DNA of 64,000 nt from Spirochaetaceae bacterium (GTDB lineage Bacteria > Myxococcota_A > UBA9160 > UBA4427). Positions 1 through 8,140 of this stretch are shown here, in pieces. How positions within the stretch are numbered: position 1 is the stretch's first letter; the number at the start of each line of letters is the position of its first letter. The notes beneath the pieces were generated by a model that did no database searches, had not been told where the DNA came from, and saw only the letters and a list, made by a program, of their open reading frames with translations. The translations under genes were made by a program, and so were the position numbers. The stretch lies in contig JACKFD010000001.1 of the NCBI GenBank assembly GCA_020632655.1, positions 372,001-436,000 of the forward strand, given 5' to 3'.

Positions 1-647
1 TCGGCTGCCTGCTGCTCACGGGCGCGGGGACGGCCTTCTCCGCGGGCGGCGACACGAAGCGGATGCAGAAGGAAGGCAAGCCGCCGGTCATGGAGGATCG
101 CCAGCGTCAGCTGCGCTGGGAGCACGAGCTGCCGCGCATGCTGCATCGCTCGTCGAAGCCGACGATCGCAGCACTTCCGGGCGCGGCGGCCGGTGCGGCC
201 TGCTCGATCGCGCTCTCGTGCGACCTGCGGGTCGCGTCCGAGAAGGCCTTCATCATCACGTCCTTCCTGCGTCTTGGCCTCTCGGGCGACTACGGCGGGA
301 CGTGGTTCCTCACGCAGCTCGTCGGGCCGGCGAAGGCGCGCGAGATCTACTTCACGGCGGATCGCGTCGACGCCGCGACCTGTCTGGAGCTCGGGATCTT
401 CAATCGGGTGGTACCGGCCGAGCAGCTGGCGGAGGAGGCCTTCGGGCTGGCGGCGCGGATCGCCGCCGGGCCGCCGATCGCGACGCGATGGATGAAGGCG
501 AACCTGAATCGCGCCCTCGAGGCCGATCTCGAGACCTGCCTGCGCTACGAGGCGGATCGGATGGTCCGGGGTGCGCTCACGGACGACTACGTCGAGGCGG
601 TCGCGGCCTTCGCCGAGAAGCGCAAGCCGGAGTTCGAGGGGCGGTAG
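1..647 (+). CDS. Enoyl-CoA hydratase/isomerase family protein (5' end outside window)
   Basis: This is the 3' part of a crotonase-fold protein; the reading frame is open from base 3, so the start codon lies upstream of the window. Crotonases hydrate or isomerise enoyl-CoA thioesters in the cytoplasm. Visible features are the first oxyanion-hole loop (FSAGGD, near the left edge), the second loop region (PGAAAGAACSIALSCDL) and the segment GLSGDYGGTWFLTQLVG, where the usual catalytic Glu positions are replaced by G-D. This sub-type is common among catabolic isomerase/hydratase paralogues, so the exact reaction cannot be stated. The C-terminal helix ends in AFAEKRKPEF, typical of the family. It lies tail to tail with the carboxyltransferase gene that follows. 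Confidence 0.9.
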   Translation, partial: GCLLLTGAGTAFSAGGDTKRMQKEGKPPVMEDRQRQLRWEHELPRMLHRSSKPTIAALPGAAAGAACSIALSCDLRVASEKAFIITSFLRLGLSGDYGGTWFLTQLVGPAKAREIYFTADRVDAATCLELGIFNRVVPAEQLAEEAFGLAARIAAGPPIATRWMKANLNRALEADLETCLRYEADRMVRGALTDDYVEAVAAFAEKRKPEFEGR

Positions 648-707
648 GCGGGATCGAGCCCGGATTCCCGCCGTCGCCGGGATTCGCTGATGAATGCCGA
701 TCGTGCC

Positions 708-2264
708 TCAGGGCCGGATCGAATAACGCGGCGGCCCCGCCGCGACGTGGGCCGCGACCTCGTGCTGGACCTCGCGGATCCACTCGCAGAGCCGCGGGCG
801 GGTCTCGCGCGGGTCGATCAGGTCGTGCACGCCGAACTCCTCGGTCCGCGGCAGGACCGACTGCGCCCGGGCCATCTCCTCCTCGAGCTCGGCGCGGCGG
901 GCGTCGGGATCCGGCGCCGCCTCGATCTCGCGCCGGAAGGCGAGGGCGACGCCGCTCTCGACGGGAAGTGCCCCGCTCATCGCGGACGGCCACGCGACGA
1001 CCGTCGCCCCCGGCCCGAGATGGATGCCCTGGGCGACGCCATAGCTGCGCCGCACGACGCAGGCGAACCACGGCACGGAGCTCTGCAGAACGGCGAACAT
1101 CGCGTTCATGCCCGCCCGGATCGTGCCCGCCTTCTCCGCCGCGAGGCCGATCGCGAAGCCCGGCTCGTCGACGAAGGAGACGATCGGCAGGTGGAAGAGA
1201 TCGCAGAGCTCGACGAAGCGGCGGATCTTCGCCGCCCCGTCCGCGGTCATCGATCCGCCATCGTGATGACAGTCGTTCGCGAGCACGCCGACCGGATGCC
1301 CGTCGAGGCGGGCGAGGCCCGTGATCTGGCTGCGACCCCAGAGCTTGCCGATCTCGAAGAAGCTGCGCCCGTCGAAGACGAGCTCGATCAGCTTGCGCAT
1401 CTTGAACGCGCGCCTTCGCTCCCGCGGCACGATCTCGAGCAGCGCCTCCTCGGCACGACTCGCGCGGTCGCCTACGTCGAAGAAGGGCGGCGCCTCGCCG
1501 ACGTGGCTCGGCAGGTAGGAGAGGAATTGCTGCACCTGGCGCAGCGCGTCCTCCTCGTCGTCGGCGACGTTGTCGACCATGCCGTTGCGGCCGTGGATCT
1601 TGGCCGACCCGAGCTCCTCCTTCGTCAGGTTCTCCTTCATCGCATGTGCGACGACGGCCGGACCGCCCGTCAGCACCTGGGACGAGTCCTTCGTCATGAT
1701 CGACAGATGCGACGTCACGAGCCGGCCCGCCGGAAAGCCCGCGCAGGGACCGAGGGCGACGCACACGACCGGGACGGCCTGCAGGCTCTGCATCGAGAGC
1801 ACGTTCATCATCGGCGGCGCCGTCCAGTCGTAGCCCGAGCGACCGCGGGTGCCCGTGCTCGAGCCGTCGATCGAGGCCCCGCCCGCCTCGAGCATCCGCA
1901 CGAGCGGAATGCGTCGCTTGATCGCGAGCTCCTCGGCGTAGAGCCCCTTCTTCAGGCTCGCCTGGGTGTAGGCGCCGCCGCGGATCGTGAAGTCGTCGCC
2001 GCAGACGACGACGGGTCGGCCTTCGACGCGGGCCGTGCCGAGCACGACGCCCGTCGGCTCGAAGTCGGACCCGTCCGGGGCCTCGCTCCGACCTGCGATC
2101 TGGCCGCGCTCGCGGAAGCTGTCGCGATCGACGAGGCGGACGATCCGCTCGCGCACGGTCAGACGGCCGCGCTCGTGATGCCTTGCGACCGCCTCGGTGC
2201 CACCCATCTCGAGGGCGCGGGCGCGTCGTCGTTCGATCTCGTCGACCTCGGGCTTCCAGCTCAT
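708..2264 (-). CDS. Acyl-CoA carboxylase, carboxyltransferase (beta) subunit
   Basis: A 518-residue carboxyltransferase of the propionyl-CoA/methylcrotonyl-CoA carboxylase beta family. It would move CO2 from carboxybiotin to an acyl-CoA in the cytoplasm. Both crotonase-like halves are present: an N-terminal half with RERIVRLVDRDSF and GDDFTIRGGAYTQ, and a C-terminal half with SFVDEPGFAIGLAAEKAG. The start was placed at the ATG at 2264 because the preceding frame is low-complexity Arg-rich and the family normally begins shortly before this point. No biotin carboxylase lies beside it; the only one in the window is at 44578-47328, next to another carboxyltransferase. It is divergent from the SDR gene, 59 bp away. 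The acyl substrate is unknown. Confidence 0.9.
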   Translation of the reverse strand: MSWKPEVDEIERRRARALEMGGTEAVARHHERGRLTVRERIVRLVDRDSFRERGQIAGRSEAPDGSDFEPTGVVLGTARVEGRPVVVCGDDFTIRGGAYTQASLKKGLYAEELAIKRRIPLVRMLEAGGASIDGSSTGTRGRSGYDWTAPPMMNVLSMQSLQAVPVVCVALGPCAGFPAGRLVTSHLSIMTKDSSQVLTGGPAVVAHAMKENLTKEELGSAKIHGRNGMVDNVADDEEDALRQVQQFLSYLPSHVGEAPPFFDVGDRASRAEEALLEIVPRERRRAFKMRKLIELVFDGRSFFEIGKLWGRSQITGLARLDGHPVGVLANDCHHDGGSMTADGAAKIRRFVELCDLFHLPIVSFVDEPGFAIGLAAEKAGTIRAGMNAMFAVLQSSVPWFACVVRRSYGVAQGIHLGPGATVVAWPSAMSGALPVESGVALAFRREIEAAPDPDARRAELEEEMARAQSVLPRTEEFGVHDLIDPRETRPRLCEWIREVQHEVAAHVAAGPPRYSIRP

Positions 2265-2323
2265 GGCGCGGACGCTATCACAGGGCGGTGGTACGCTTCG
2301 ACGCCGCAGACGGGGGGCAGCGC

Positions 2324-3106
2324 GTGGAGCTCGCAGGCAGGAACGTCGTCGTGACGGGCGGCGCACACGGGATCGGCCGGGCGCTGTGCGAGCGCTTCGT
2401 CCGGGAAGGCGCCGCCCACGTGACGGTGGTCGACCTCGACGGCGTCGGAGCGAGGGCCGTGGCCGAGGCGATCGGCGGGACGGCGCGCGCGCTCGACGTG
2501 GGCGACCGGGACGCGATGGTTGCGCTCGTGCGCGAGGTCGAGGCGGCAGAGGGGCCGATCGACCTCTTCGTGTCGAATGCCGGGATCCTGATCGAGGGCG
2601 GACCCGAGGTCGGGGTCGACGCCTGGGAGCGCATCTACCGGATCAACGTCCTCGCCCACGTCCACGCGGCCCACGCCGTGCTGCCCTCGATGCTCGCGCG
2701 CGGCGAGGGCTACCTCCTCAACACCTGCTCGGCGGCGGGTCTCCTCTCGCAGATCGGCTCGGCGCCCTACGCCGTGACCAAGCACGCCGCCGTCGGCTTC
2801 GCCGAGTGGCTCGCGATCACCTACGGCGATCGCGGCATCAAGGTCTCGGCGCTCTGTCCCCAGGCGGTGCGCACGAACATGACGGCGGGCATCGAGAACG
2901 GCGGCGTCGCCGGGCTCGACGGGATGCTCGAGCCCGATGACCTCGCCGAGGCGACGGTCGAGGGCCTGCGTGCGGAGCAGTTCCTGATCCTGCCCCATCC
3001 CAGCGTGCGCACCTACTACGCGCGCAAGGGTCAGGACATCGACCGCTGGATCGCCGGCATGCGACGTCTGCAAGCGCGCTTCGGGGATCCCGGCGGCGGG
3101 GGCTGA
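2324..3106 (+). CDS. Short-chain dehydrogenase/reductase (SDR)
   Basis: A classical SDR of about 260 residues, an NAD(P)-dependent alcohol/ketone oxidoreductase. It shows the dinucleotide-binding motif TGGAHGIG near the N terminus, the structural NAG motif and the catalytic YAVTK (Tyr and Lys three apart). A GTG at 2324 is preferred as start because it sits just before the first beta strand (VELAGRNVVVTGG) and follows a G-rich stretch resembling a ribosome site. A second in-frame GTG at 2288 would add 12 residues. Its neighbours suggest action on a hydroxyacyl-CoA or hydroxysteroid, but nothing in the sequence fixes the substrate. Confidence 0.85.
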   Translation: MELAGRNVVVTGGAHGIGRALCERFVREGAAHVTVVDLDGVGARAVAEAIGGTARALDVGDRDAMVALVREVEAAEGPIDLFVSNAGILIEGGPEVGVDAWERIYRINVLAHVHAAHAVLPSMLARGEGYLLNTCSAAGLLSQIGSAPYAVTKHAAVGFAEWLAITYGDRGIKVSALCPQAVRTNMTAGIENGGVAGLDGMLEPDDLAEATVEGLRAEQFLILPHPSVRTYYARKGQDIDRWIAGMRRLQARFGDPGGGG

Positions 3107-3145
3107 CCGGACCCGGATCGGTGTGCGCGGGCGGGGCCCGGGCCC

Positions 3146-3174
3146 TTTACACCTTTCAAGACGGAGCGTATCGT
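3146..3174 (+). promoter_or_regulatory. Promoter with TetR-type operator, site A
   Basis: The dyad-like site TCAAGACggagcGTATCGT occupies 3156-3174, 79 bp before the acyl-CoA dehydrogenase start at 3254. It matches the architecture of sites B, C and D (7-bp half, 5-bp spacer, GTATCGT). A promoter can be drawn through it: TTTACA at 3146-3151 (5 of 6 to the -35 consensus), 17 bp, then TATCGT at 3169-3174 (4 of 6 to the -10 consensus). A bound repressor would therefore cover the spacer and -10 element. The left half-site is the weakest of the four. Function is inferred from the shared motif and position. Confidence 0.6.
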
Positions 3175-3253
3175 TATTGCTCGATCGCCCGTCGCGTCCG
3201 CCCGCCTCCTCGCGGTCGGTCCCGTGCGATCCACCCCGAGCAGGAGCGCGACG

Positions 3254-4432
3254 ATGGACTTCGATCTGCATCCGGACGAGATCACCTTCGAGCAGGAGGT
3301 CGTCGCGTTCCTCGAGGCGAACCGCTCGCCCGAGGTGATGGACTCGAATCCCGAGCATCTCTCGCAGACCGTCGAGACCCCGGCCAAGCGCGCCTTCATG
3401 CGCAAGCTCGCGGAGCAGGGCTGGCTCGGGATGTCCTGGCCCAAGAAATACGGCGGGCAGGAACGCTCGGGCATCTACGACTTCCTGCTGACCGAGGCGC
3501 TCTCCCGCTTCGGCGCGCCGCAGCCCGGCAAGGGCGTCGGCATCGTCGGCAAGACGATCATCCGCCACGGCAACGAGGAGCTGAAGGAGTACTTCCTGCC
3601 GCGCATCATCCGCGGCGAGATCGAGTTCGCGATCGGCTACTCGGAGCCGCAGGCGGGCTCGGATGCGGCCTCGATGCAGCTCAAGGCGGTGCACGACGAT
3701 GCCCGCGGCGGCTGGGTGCTGAACGGACACAAGATCTGGACGACCTCCGCGCACTTCGCGGACTGGTACTGGGTCGGCGCGCGTACGAGCGAGCACAAGC
3801 ACAAGGGCATCACGCTCTTCCTGATCCCGATGAACCACACGGGCTTCGAGATCCATCCGACCTACACGATCGGCGACGAGCGCACGAACGAGGTCTTCTT
3901 CAACGACGTCTTCGTGCCCGACTCCCACGTCGTGGGCCAGGTCGGCGAGGGCTGGACCTACATCTGCGAGGCCCTCGATCTCGAGCGCTTCGCGATGCTG
4001 CCGGTCGGGCCCGTCGAGATGAAGCTCAAGGGACTGATCGAGTACGTGCGCGAGGCGACCCTCGACGGCGAGCCGCTCGCGAAGGACCCGGTCGTGCGCA
4101 AGACGATCGCGAAGCTCTGTGCGGACCTCGAGGTCGCCCGCAAGCTCCAGCGCAAGGTGATCAGCGAGGCGCTCAAGGACCGCGTGCCGACGACGGAGGC
4201 CGCCATGTACAAGATGTGGCAGAGCCAGCTCGGCCAGCGCATCGCGAACGCCGCCCTCGACCTGATCGGCCCCGACGCCGCCCTCAAGCCCGACCAGCCC
4301 GAGGCCCCGGTCAACGGCCGCTACGAGCGCTCCTACCGCTACACGGTCGTCGACACGATCGGCGGCGGGACCTCCGAGGTCCAGAAGAACATCATCGCGC
4401 GACGCGCTCTCGGACTCCCCAAGAACTTCTGA
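3254..4432 (+). CDS. Acyl-CoA dehydrogenase, catalytic-type subunit
   Basis: A 392-residue flavin-dependent acyl-CoA dehydrogenase that would introduce an alpha-beta double bond into an acyl-CoA. It has the family signature GYSEPQAGSD near residue 135, the FAD/substrate segment GHKIWTTSAHFAD, and LERFAM at the position where related FadE proteins carry the catalytic Glu. The C terminus GGGTSEVQKNIIARRALGLP is typical of the larger subunit of alpha2beta2 steroid-type dehydrogenases such as FadE26. The ATG at 3254 follows an AGGAG-like ribosome site. Operator site A lies 79 bp upstream. A shorter dehydrogenase lacking the Glu is encoded in the same run (6938-8062) and is the likely partner. Confidence 0.92.
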   Translation: MDFDLHPDEITFEQEVVAFLEANRSPEVMDSNPEHLSQTVETPAKRAFMRKLAEQGWLGMSWPKKYGGQERSGIYDFLLTEALSRFGAPQPGKGVGIVGKTIIRHGNEELKEYFLPRIIRGEIEFAIGYSEPQAGSDAASMQLKAVHDDARGGWVLNGHKIWTTSAHFADWYWVGARTSEHKHKGITLFLIPMNHTGFEIHPTYTIGDERTNEVFFNDVFVPDSHVVGQVGEGWTYICEALDLERFAMLPVGPVEMKLKGLIEYVREATLDGEPLAKDPVVRKTIAKLCADLEVARKLQRKVISEALKDRVPTTEAAMYKMWQSQLGQRIANAALDLIGPDAALKPDQPEAPVNGRYERSYRYTVVDTIGGGTSEVQKNIIARRALGLPKNF

Positions 4433-4504
4433 GCCCGAAGGGCTCGCTTCCCGACAATCGCCCCGGCCGAGCCGGCCGCGGCGACGCGCACGGAGATCGC
4501 ACGC

Positions 4505-5689
4505 TTGGCACCCCCCAGCGCATCGACGAGCCCGCTGCTCGAGGGCGTCACGATCCTGAACCTCGGGGCCGTCGGTCCCGCCGCGCGCGCGGCCCGCATG
4601 CTCGCGGATTACGGCGCGCGGGTCGTGATGATCGCGCCGGTCTCGAAGAAGGGCGGCCTGCAGACGAAGCCCGTCTACCACACCTACGGCGCGGGCCGCG
4701 GCTTCGAGCACATGCGCCTCGACCTCAAGGCCGATGCGGGGCGCGAGGCCCTGCTCAAGCTGGCCGAGAAGGCCGACGTCGTGATCGAGTCGTTCCGACC
4801 GGGGGTGGTCGATCGGCTGGGTGTGGGCTTCGAGGCGATGCGCGCCCGGAATCCGCGCATCGTCTACTGCTCGACCTCGGGCTATGGGCAGGACGGACCG
4901 GCCTCGGGCTGGGCGGGACACGACATCAACTACCAGGCGATGTCCGGCTGCCTCGCCTGCGCGGAGCCGCGGGCCGACGGCGGGCCGCCGGTCCCGGGTG
5001 CCACGATCGCCGACAGCGCCGGCGGCGGCATGCACGCCGTGCTCTCGATCCTGGCCGCGCTCGTGAAGCGATCGACGACGGGGGAGGGGAGCTTCCTCGA
5101 CGTGTCGGCGGCCGAGGGCATGCTCTCGCTGATGGCGCTCTCGATCGACCAGTATCTCGCGACGGGCGAGGTCGCCGGGCCGCGGCAGGTGCTGCTCACG
5201 GGACGTTATGCGTTCTACGACCTCTACGAGACGAGCGACGGGCAGTGGATGTCCGTCGGCGCGATCGAGCCGCATTTCTACCGCAACCTCTGCGAGCTGC
5301 TCGGGCATCCGGAGTACGCGGGACATCAATACGACGATGCGAAGCAGGACGAGATCCGGGCCGCGTTCCGGGAGGCGTTCAAGCGGCGGACCCGTGACGA
5401 GTGGACGGCCGAGCTGCCGGGCCAGGACACCTGTGTCGCGCCCGTGCTGACGATTCCCGAGGTGACGAAGGACGCCCATTGGCGGGCGCGTGGCGTCTTC
5501 ATGGAGGCCGAGCACGCCGAGCACGGCGTCTTCGAGCAGGTCTCGCCGATCCTGGCGGGGGGTGTCCGGAGCCAGCCGCGGCACGCGGTGCGGGTCGACG
5601 ACGGGACCGACAGCCGAGGACTGCTCGCCGAGGCGGGACTCTCTTCGGGAGAGATCGACGCGCTCCTCGCGAGCGGGGCGGTCGAGTAG
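4505..5689 (+). CDS. Alpha-methylacyl-CoA racemase-like CaiB/BaiF family protein
   Basis: A 394-residue class III CoA-transferase-fold protein. It carries the AMACR-type signature GHDINY with His139, and Asp170 in ADSAGGGM. This is the His/Asp pair, about 30 residues apart, used by mycobacterial Mcr and human AMACR to epimerise the 2-methyl centre of an acyl-CoA. Plain CoA transferases of the family lack the GHDINY motif, so racemase is favoured over transferase. In sterol breakdown this step sets the C25 configuration for beta-oxidation. The start used is TTG at 4505, with GGAG about ten bases upstream; no better in-frame start was seen. It lies between the dehydrogenase and the paired hydratase genes, probably in one transcript. 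Confidence 0.82.
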   Translation: MAPPSASTSPLLEGVTILNLGAVGPAARAARMLADYGARVVMIAPVSKKGGLQTKPVYHTYGAGRGFEHMRLDLKADAGREALLKLAEKADVVIESFRPGVVDRLGVGFEAMRARNPRIVYCSTSGYGQDGPASGWAGHDINYQAMSGCLACAEPRADGGPPVPGATIADSAGGGMHAVLSILAALVKRSTTGEGSFLDVSAAEGMLSLMALSIDQYLATGEVAGPRQVLLTGRYAFYDLYETSDGQWMSVGAIEPHFYRNLCELLGHPEYAGHQYDDAKQDEIRAAFREAFKRRTRDEWTAELPGQDTCVAPVLTIPEVTKDAHWRARGVFMEAEHAEHGVFEQVSPILAGGVRSQPRHAVRVDDGTDSRGLLAEAGLSSGEIDALLASGAVE

Positions 5690-5821
5690 GTCGGGGGTTC
5701 GGCGGCGCGCCCGTTGCGCGGGCCGAGGCCGTGCCGGGCGGCAGGACGATGTGAGCGGTCCGACGGATCGCGAGGCAGGAACCGAGGATCCGAGCGGGAT
5801 CCGCATACGAAGGAGACGAGG

Positions 5822-6343
5822 ATGGCAGCGCAGTCCGCGGACGATCTGCCCGCCGAGGTCCAATCCTGGATCGGGCAGGCGCGGTACGAGGAGAAGACGG
5901 AGTTCCCGATCGAGATGGGCTACGTGCTCACGACGATGTCGGCGACCCAGAACGGCAACCCGCTCTATTGGGACGAGAAGGTCGCGAAGGAGCTGACGGG
6001 CGGCTTCATCACGCCGCCGACGATGGTGTCGGTCTGGTTCCGGCCGCACGACTGGTCGCCGGGGCGGACCGAGCCCGCGGTGCCGCTCCAGCTGCACTTC
6101 GACCTGAAGGAGAAGCTCGGGCTGCCCGAGGCCGTCATGAGCGACAACACGATCGTCTTCGGCGTGCCGATCCGGCCGGGCGACGAGCTGACCACGACCC
6201 AGATCCTCTACTCGGTCTCGCCGCTCAAGACGACGAAGCTGGGTACGGGTCGCTTCTGGGAGTTCGGCGTGAAGGTCGTGAACCAGAAGGGCGAGCTCTG
6301 CGCCGAGGAGCGCTACACGGGCTTCGGATACAACCGCGGCTGA
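5822..6343 (+). CDS. MaoC-like hydratase subunit, FAS1-type N-terminal domain (ChsH2-like without DUF35)
   Basis: A 173-residue single-domain protein of the MaoC dehydratase N-terminal (hot-dog) type. The segment GNPLYWDEKVAKE followed by GGFITPPTMV is characteristic of that domain. In mycobacterial cholesterol side-chain breakdown, ChsH2 pairs with ChsH1 to hydrate a steroid enoyl-CoA; there ChsH2 carries a fused C-terminal DUF35 domain, which is absent here. The next gene encodes the shorter MaoC partner, so a heteromeric hydratase is likely. The ATG at 5822 is well supported by AAGGAGACGAGG just upstream. Function is inferred from family and pairing; catalytic residues probably lie mainly in the partner. 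Confidence 0.8.
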   Translation: MAAQSADDLPAEVQSWIGQARYEEKTEFPIEMGYVLTTMSATQNGNPLYWDEKVAKELTGGFITPPTMVSVWFRPHDWSPGRTEPAVPLQLHFDLKEKLGLPEAVMSDNTIVFGVPIRPGDELTTTQILYSVSPLKTTKLGTGRFWEFGVKVVNQKGELCAEERYTGFGYNRG

Positions 6344-6421
6344 GGTCGCGCGACGGGCGGCGCGTGCGCCCCGTCGACCCACGGCGCGCAGAGGCGCGTC
6401 CGACATCGAAGGAGAGAAGAC

Positions 6422-6898
6422 ATGGCCGCGAATCTGTTGATGCGCGACGTGAAGGAAGGGATGGATCTGCCCGTCCTCGAGAAGCTCGTGAAGCCCGTGA
6501 CGGTCGTCCTGGGCGCCATGGCGAGCCGTGACTGGCGTCCCCAGCACCACGACTACAAGTTCGCCACCGAGCGCAACGGTCTCGATGACATCATCATGAA
6601 CACGCCGAACCTGGCCGCCTGGTTCGAGCGCTACCTGACGGATTGGACGGGGCCGAAGGGGCGGCTCGGCCGCATCAAGTTCCGCATGAAGGACTCGGTC
6701 TACCCGGGCGACACCATGCGCTTCGCGGGCAAGGTGACGGGCACGTCGGCCGGCGCGAAGGGCGTGGGCTTCGTCGACGTCGCGATCGAGCTGACGGCCG
6801 GGACGAAGAGCTGCGTGAGCTGCGAGGCGCGGATCGCCGTGCCCGAGAGCGCGGACGTGAATCCCTGGTCGCTCGCTGGAGACGACTGGAAGCCCTGA
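6422..6898 (+). CDS. MaoC-like enoyl-CoA hydratase subunit (ChsH1-like)
   Basis: A 158-residue hot-dog-fold protein. Its central stretch has the order ASRDW, then QHHDY, then NTPNLAAWFERYLTDWTGP, matching the ChsH1 pattern (RD, HHD, N, RY-TDW-GP). The Asp/His in the HHD region is the expected hydratase site. It would hydrate a 2-enoyl-CoA intermediate together with the upstream MaoC protein. The ATG at 6422 follows GAAGGAGAGAAGAC, a strong ribosome site. It is 78 bp downstream of its partner and 39 bp upstream of the short dehydrogenase, all on the same strand. ChsH1 homology is from recognition of the motif order, not an alignment. Confidence 0.82.
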   Translation: MAANLLMRDVKEGMDLPVLEKLVKPVTVVLGAMASRDWRPQHHDYKFATERNGLDDIIMNTPNLAAWFERYLTDWTGPKGRLGRIKFRMKDSVYPGDTMRFAGKVTGTSAGAKGVGFVDVAIELTAGTKSCVSCEARIAVPESADVNPWSLAGDDWKP

Positions 6899-6937
6899 TC
6901 GACGCGACGGCGCGAGCCGCGCCGGAGGACCCGGAAG

Positions 6938-8062
6938 ATGGATCTCGACTTCTCCGAAGAGCAGGACATGCTGCGCGACATGGTGCGGAACGTCTGCGCC
7001 GAGTACTCGCCCGTCGAGGTGGTGCGCGCGCTCGAGAACGACGAGAAGGGCTATCCCGACGAGCTGTGGAAGCAGCTCGTCGAGCTCGGCCTGGTCGGGA
7101 TCCTGATTCCGGAGGCCCTCGGCGGGCAGGGACAGACCCTGCTCGAGGCGGCGATCCTCTACGAGGAGCTCGGTCGGGTGCTCGCGCCGACGCCGCACTT
7201 CGTCTCGGCCGTGCTCTGCGCGGGCGCGATCGAGCGGGCGGGCAGCGAGACCCAGAAGAGCGAGTGGCTGCCGCGCATCGCGAGCGGCGAGGCCATCCTC
7301 ACGCCCGCCTGGCTCGAGCCCCGGAGCGGCTATCTGGCGAAGGGCGTGCAGCTTCGGGCGGAGCCTTCGGGCGACGGCTTCGTCCTGCGCGGGTCGAAGC
7401 TGCACGTGAGCTTCGCCGGTGCGGCGACGCGGCTCCTGGTCCTCGCGCGGACCGGCGACGCGGAGGAGGCGATCGATCTCTTCCTCGTCGACCCGAAGGC
7501 CGCCGGTGTCGCGATCTCCCAGCGCCAGAACCTCGGCTCCGAGACGACCTTCCGGGTCGACCTCGACGGCGTGCGGGTGGCCGTGTCCGACCGGGTCGGT
7601 GCACCCGGCTCGGGCTGGGCGACCTGGCACGCGGTCATGCTCGACGGGATCGTGCTCGCGGCCGCCCAGGCGGCGGGCGGTGCTTCGGCGGCCCTCGAGA
7701 TGACCGTCGACTACGCGAAGACGCGCGAGCAGTTCGGCAAGCCGCTCGGCGCCTTCCAGGCGATCTCGCACTACCTGGCGGACGGCGCGACGGCGATCGA
7801 GGGCGGCCGCAACGTCGTCTACGAGGCGGCCTGGAGTCGCTCGGTCGGCAAGGACGTCTCGGCGCTCGCGCCGATGGCCAAGCTCTTCATGTGTGGCGCC
7901 TTCCGAGATCTGACGGCGACCTGTCAGCAGGTCTGGGGCGGCGTCGGCTTCACGATCGAGTACGACATCCAGCTCTACTTCCGCCGCGCGAAGCAGCTCC
8001 AGATGTCGTGGTACGACGAGCGCGCGCTCTCGGAGCTCGTGGCGAGGCAGGTGCTCGACTGA
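6938..8062 (+). CDS. Acyl-CoA dehydrogenase, small non-catalytic-type subunit
   Basis: A 374-residue acyl-CoA dehydrogenase-fold protein. It has the FAD-contact motif TREQFGKPLGAFQAISHYLA but reads LDGIVLAAAQ where catalytic-type family members have an ERG/ERF Glu. This is the pattern of the partner subunit in alpha2beta2 steroid dehydrogenases (for example FadE27 with FadE26), where FAD and active site are shared across unlike subunits. Its likely partner is the 392-residue dehydrogenase at 3254-4432. The N terminus MDLDFSEEQDMLRDMV is standard for the family, and the start has GGAGGACCCGGAAG upstream. It ends the plus-strand run that begins behind operator A. Confidence 0.9.
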   Translation: MDLDFSEEQDMLRDMVRNVCAEYSPVEVVRALENDEKGYPDELWKQLVELGLVGILIPEALGGQGQTLLEAAILYEELGRVLAPTPHFVSAVLCAGAIERAGSETQKSEWLPRIASGEAILTPAWLEPRSGYLAKGVQLRAEPSGDGFVLRGSKLHVSFAGAATRLLVLARTGDAEEAIDLFLVDPKAAGVAISQRQNLGSETTFRVDLDGVRVAVSDRVGAPGSGWATWHAVMLDGIVLAAAQAAGGASAALEMTVDYAKTREQFGKPLGAFQAISHYLADGATAIEGGRNVVYEAAWSRSVGKDVSALAPMAKLFMCGAFRDLTATCQQVWGGVGFTIEYDIQLYFRRAKQLQMSWYDERALSELVARQVLD

Positions 8063-8140
8063 CACGCGGCCTCGCGGCACGGCGGGTCGGACGGCGCCGG
8101 CACGCGCCGGGCGGGCGGCGCGGCGAGCGGTGGGGCGGCG

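Noticed and set aside
2261..8080. A minus-strand open frame of more than 1900 codons opposite the dehydrogenase/hydratase genes
   Set aside because: Low-complexity Arg/Asp/Leu-rich product with no motif, antisense to six well-supported genes; a high-GC artefact.
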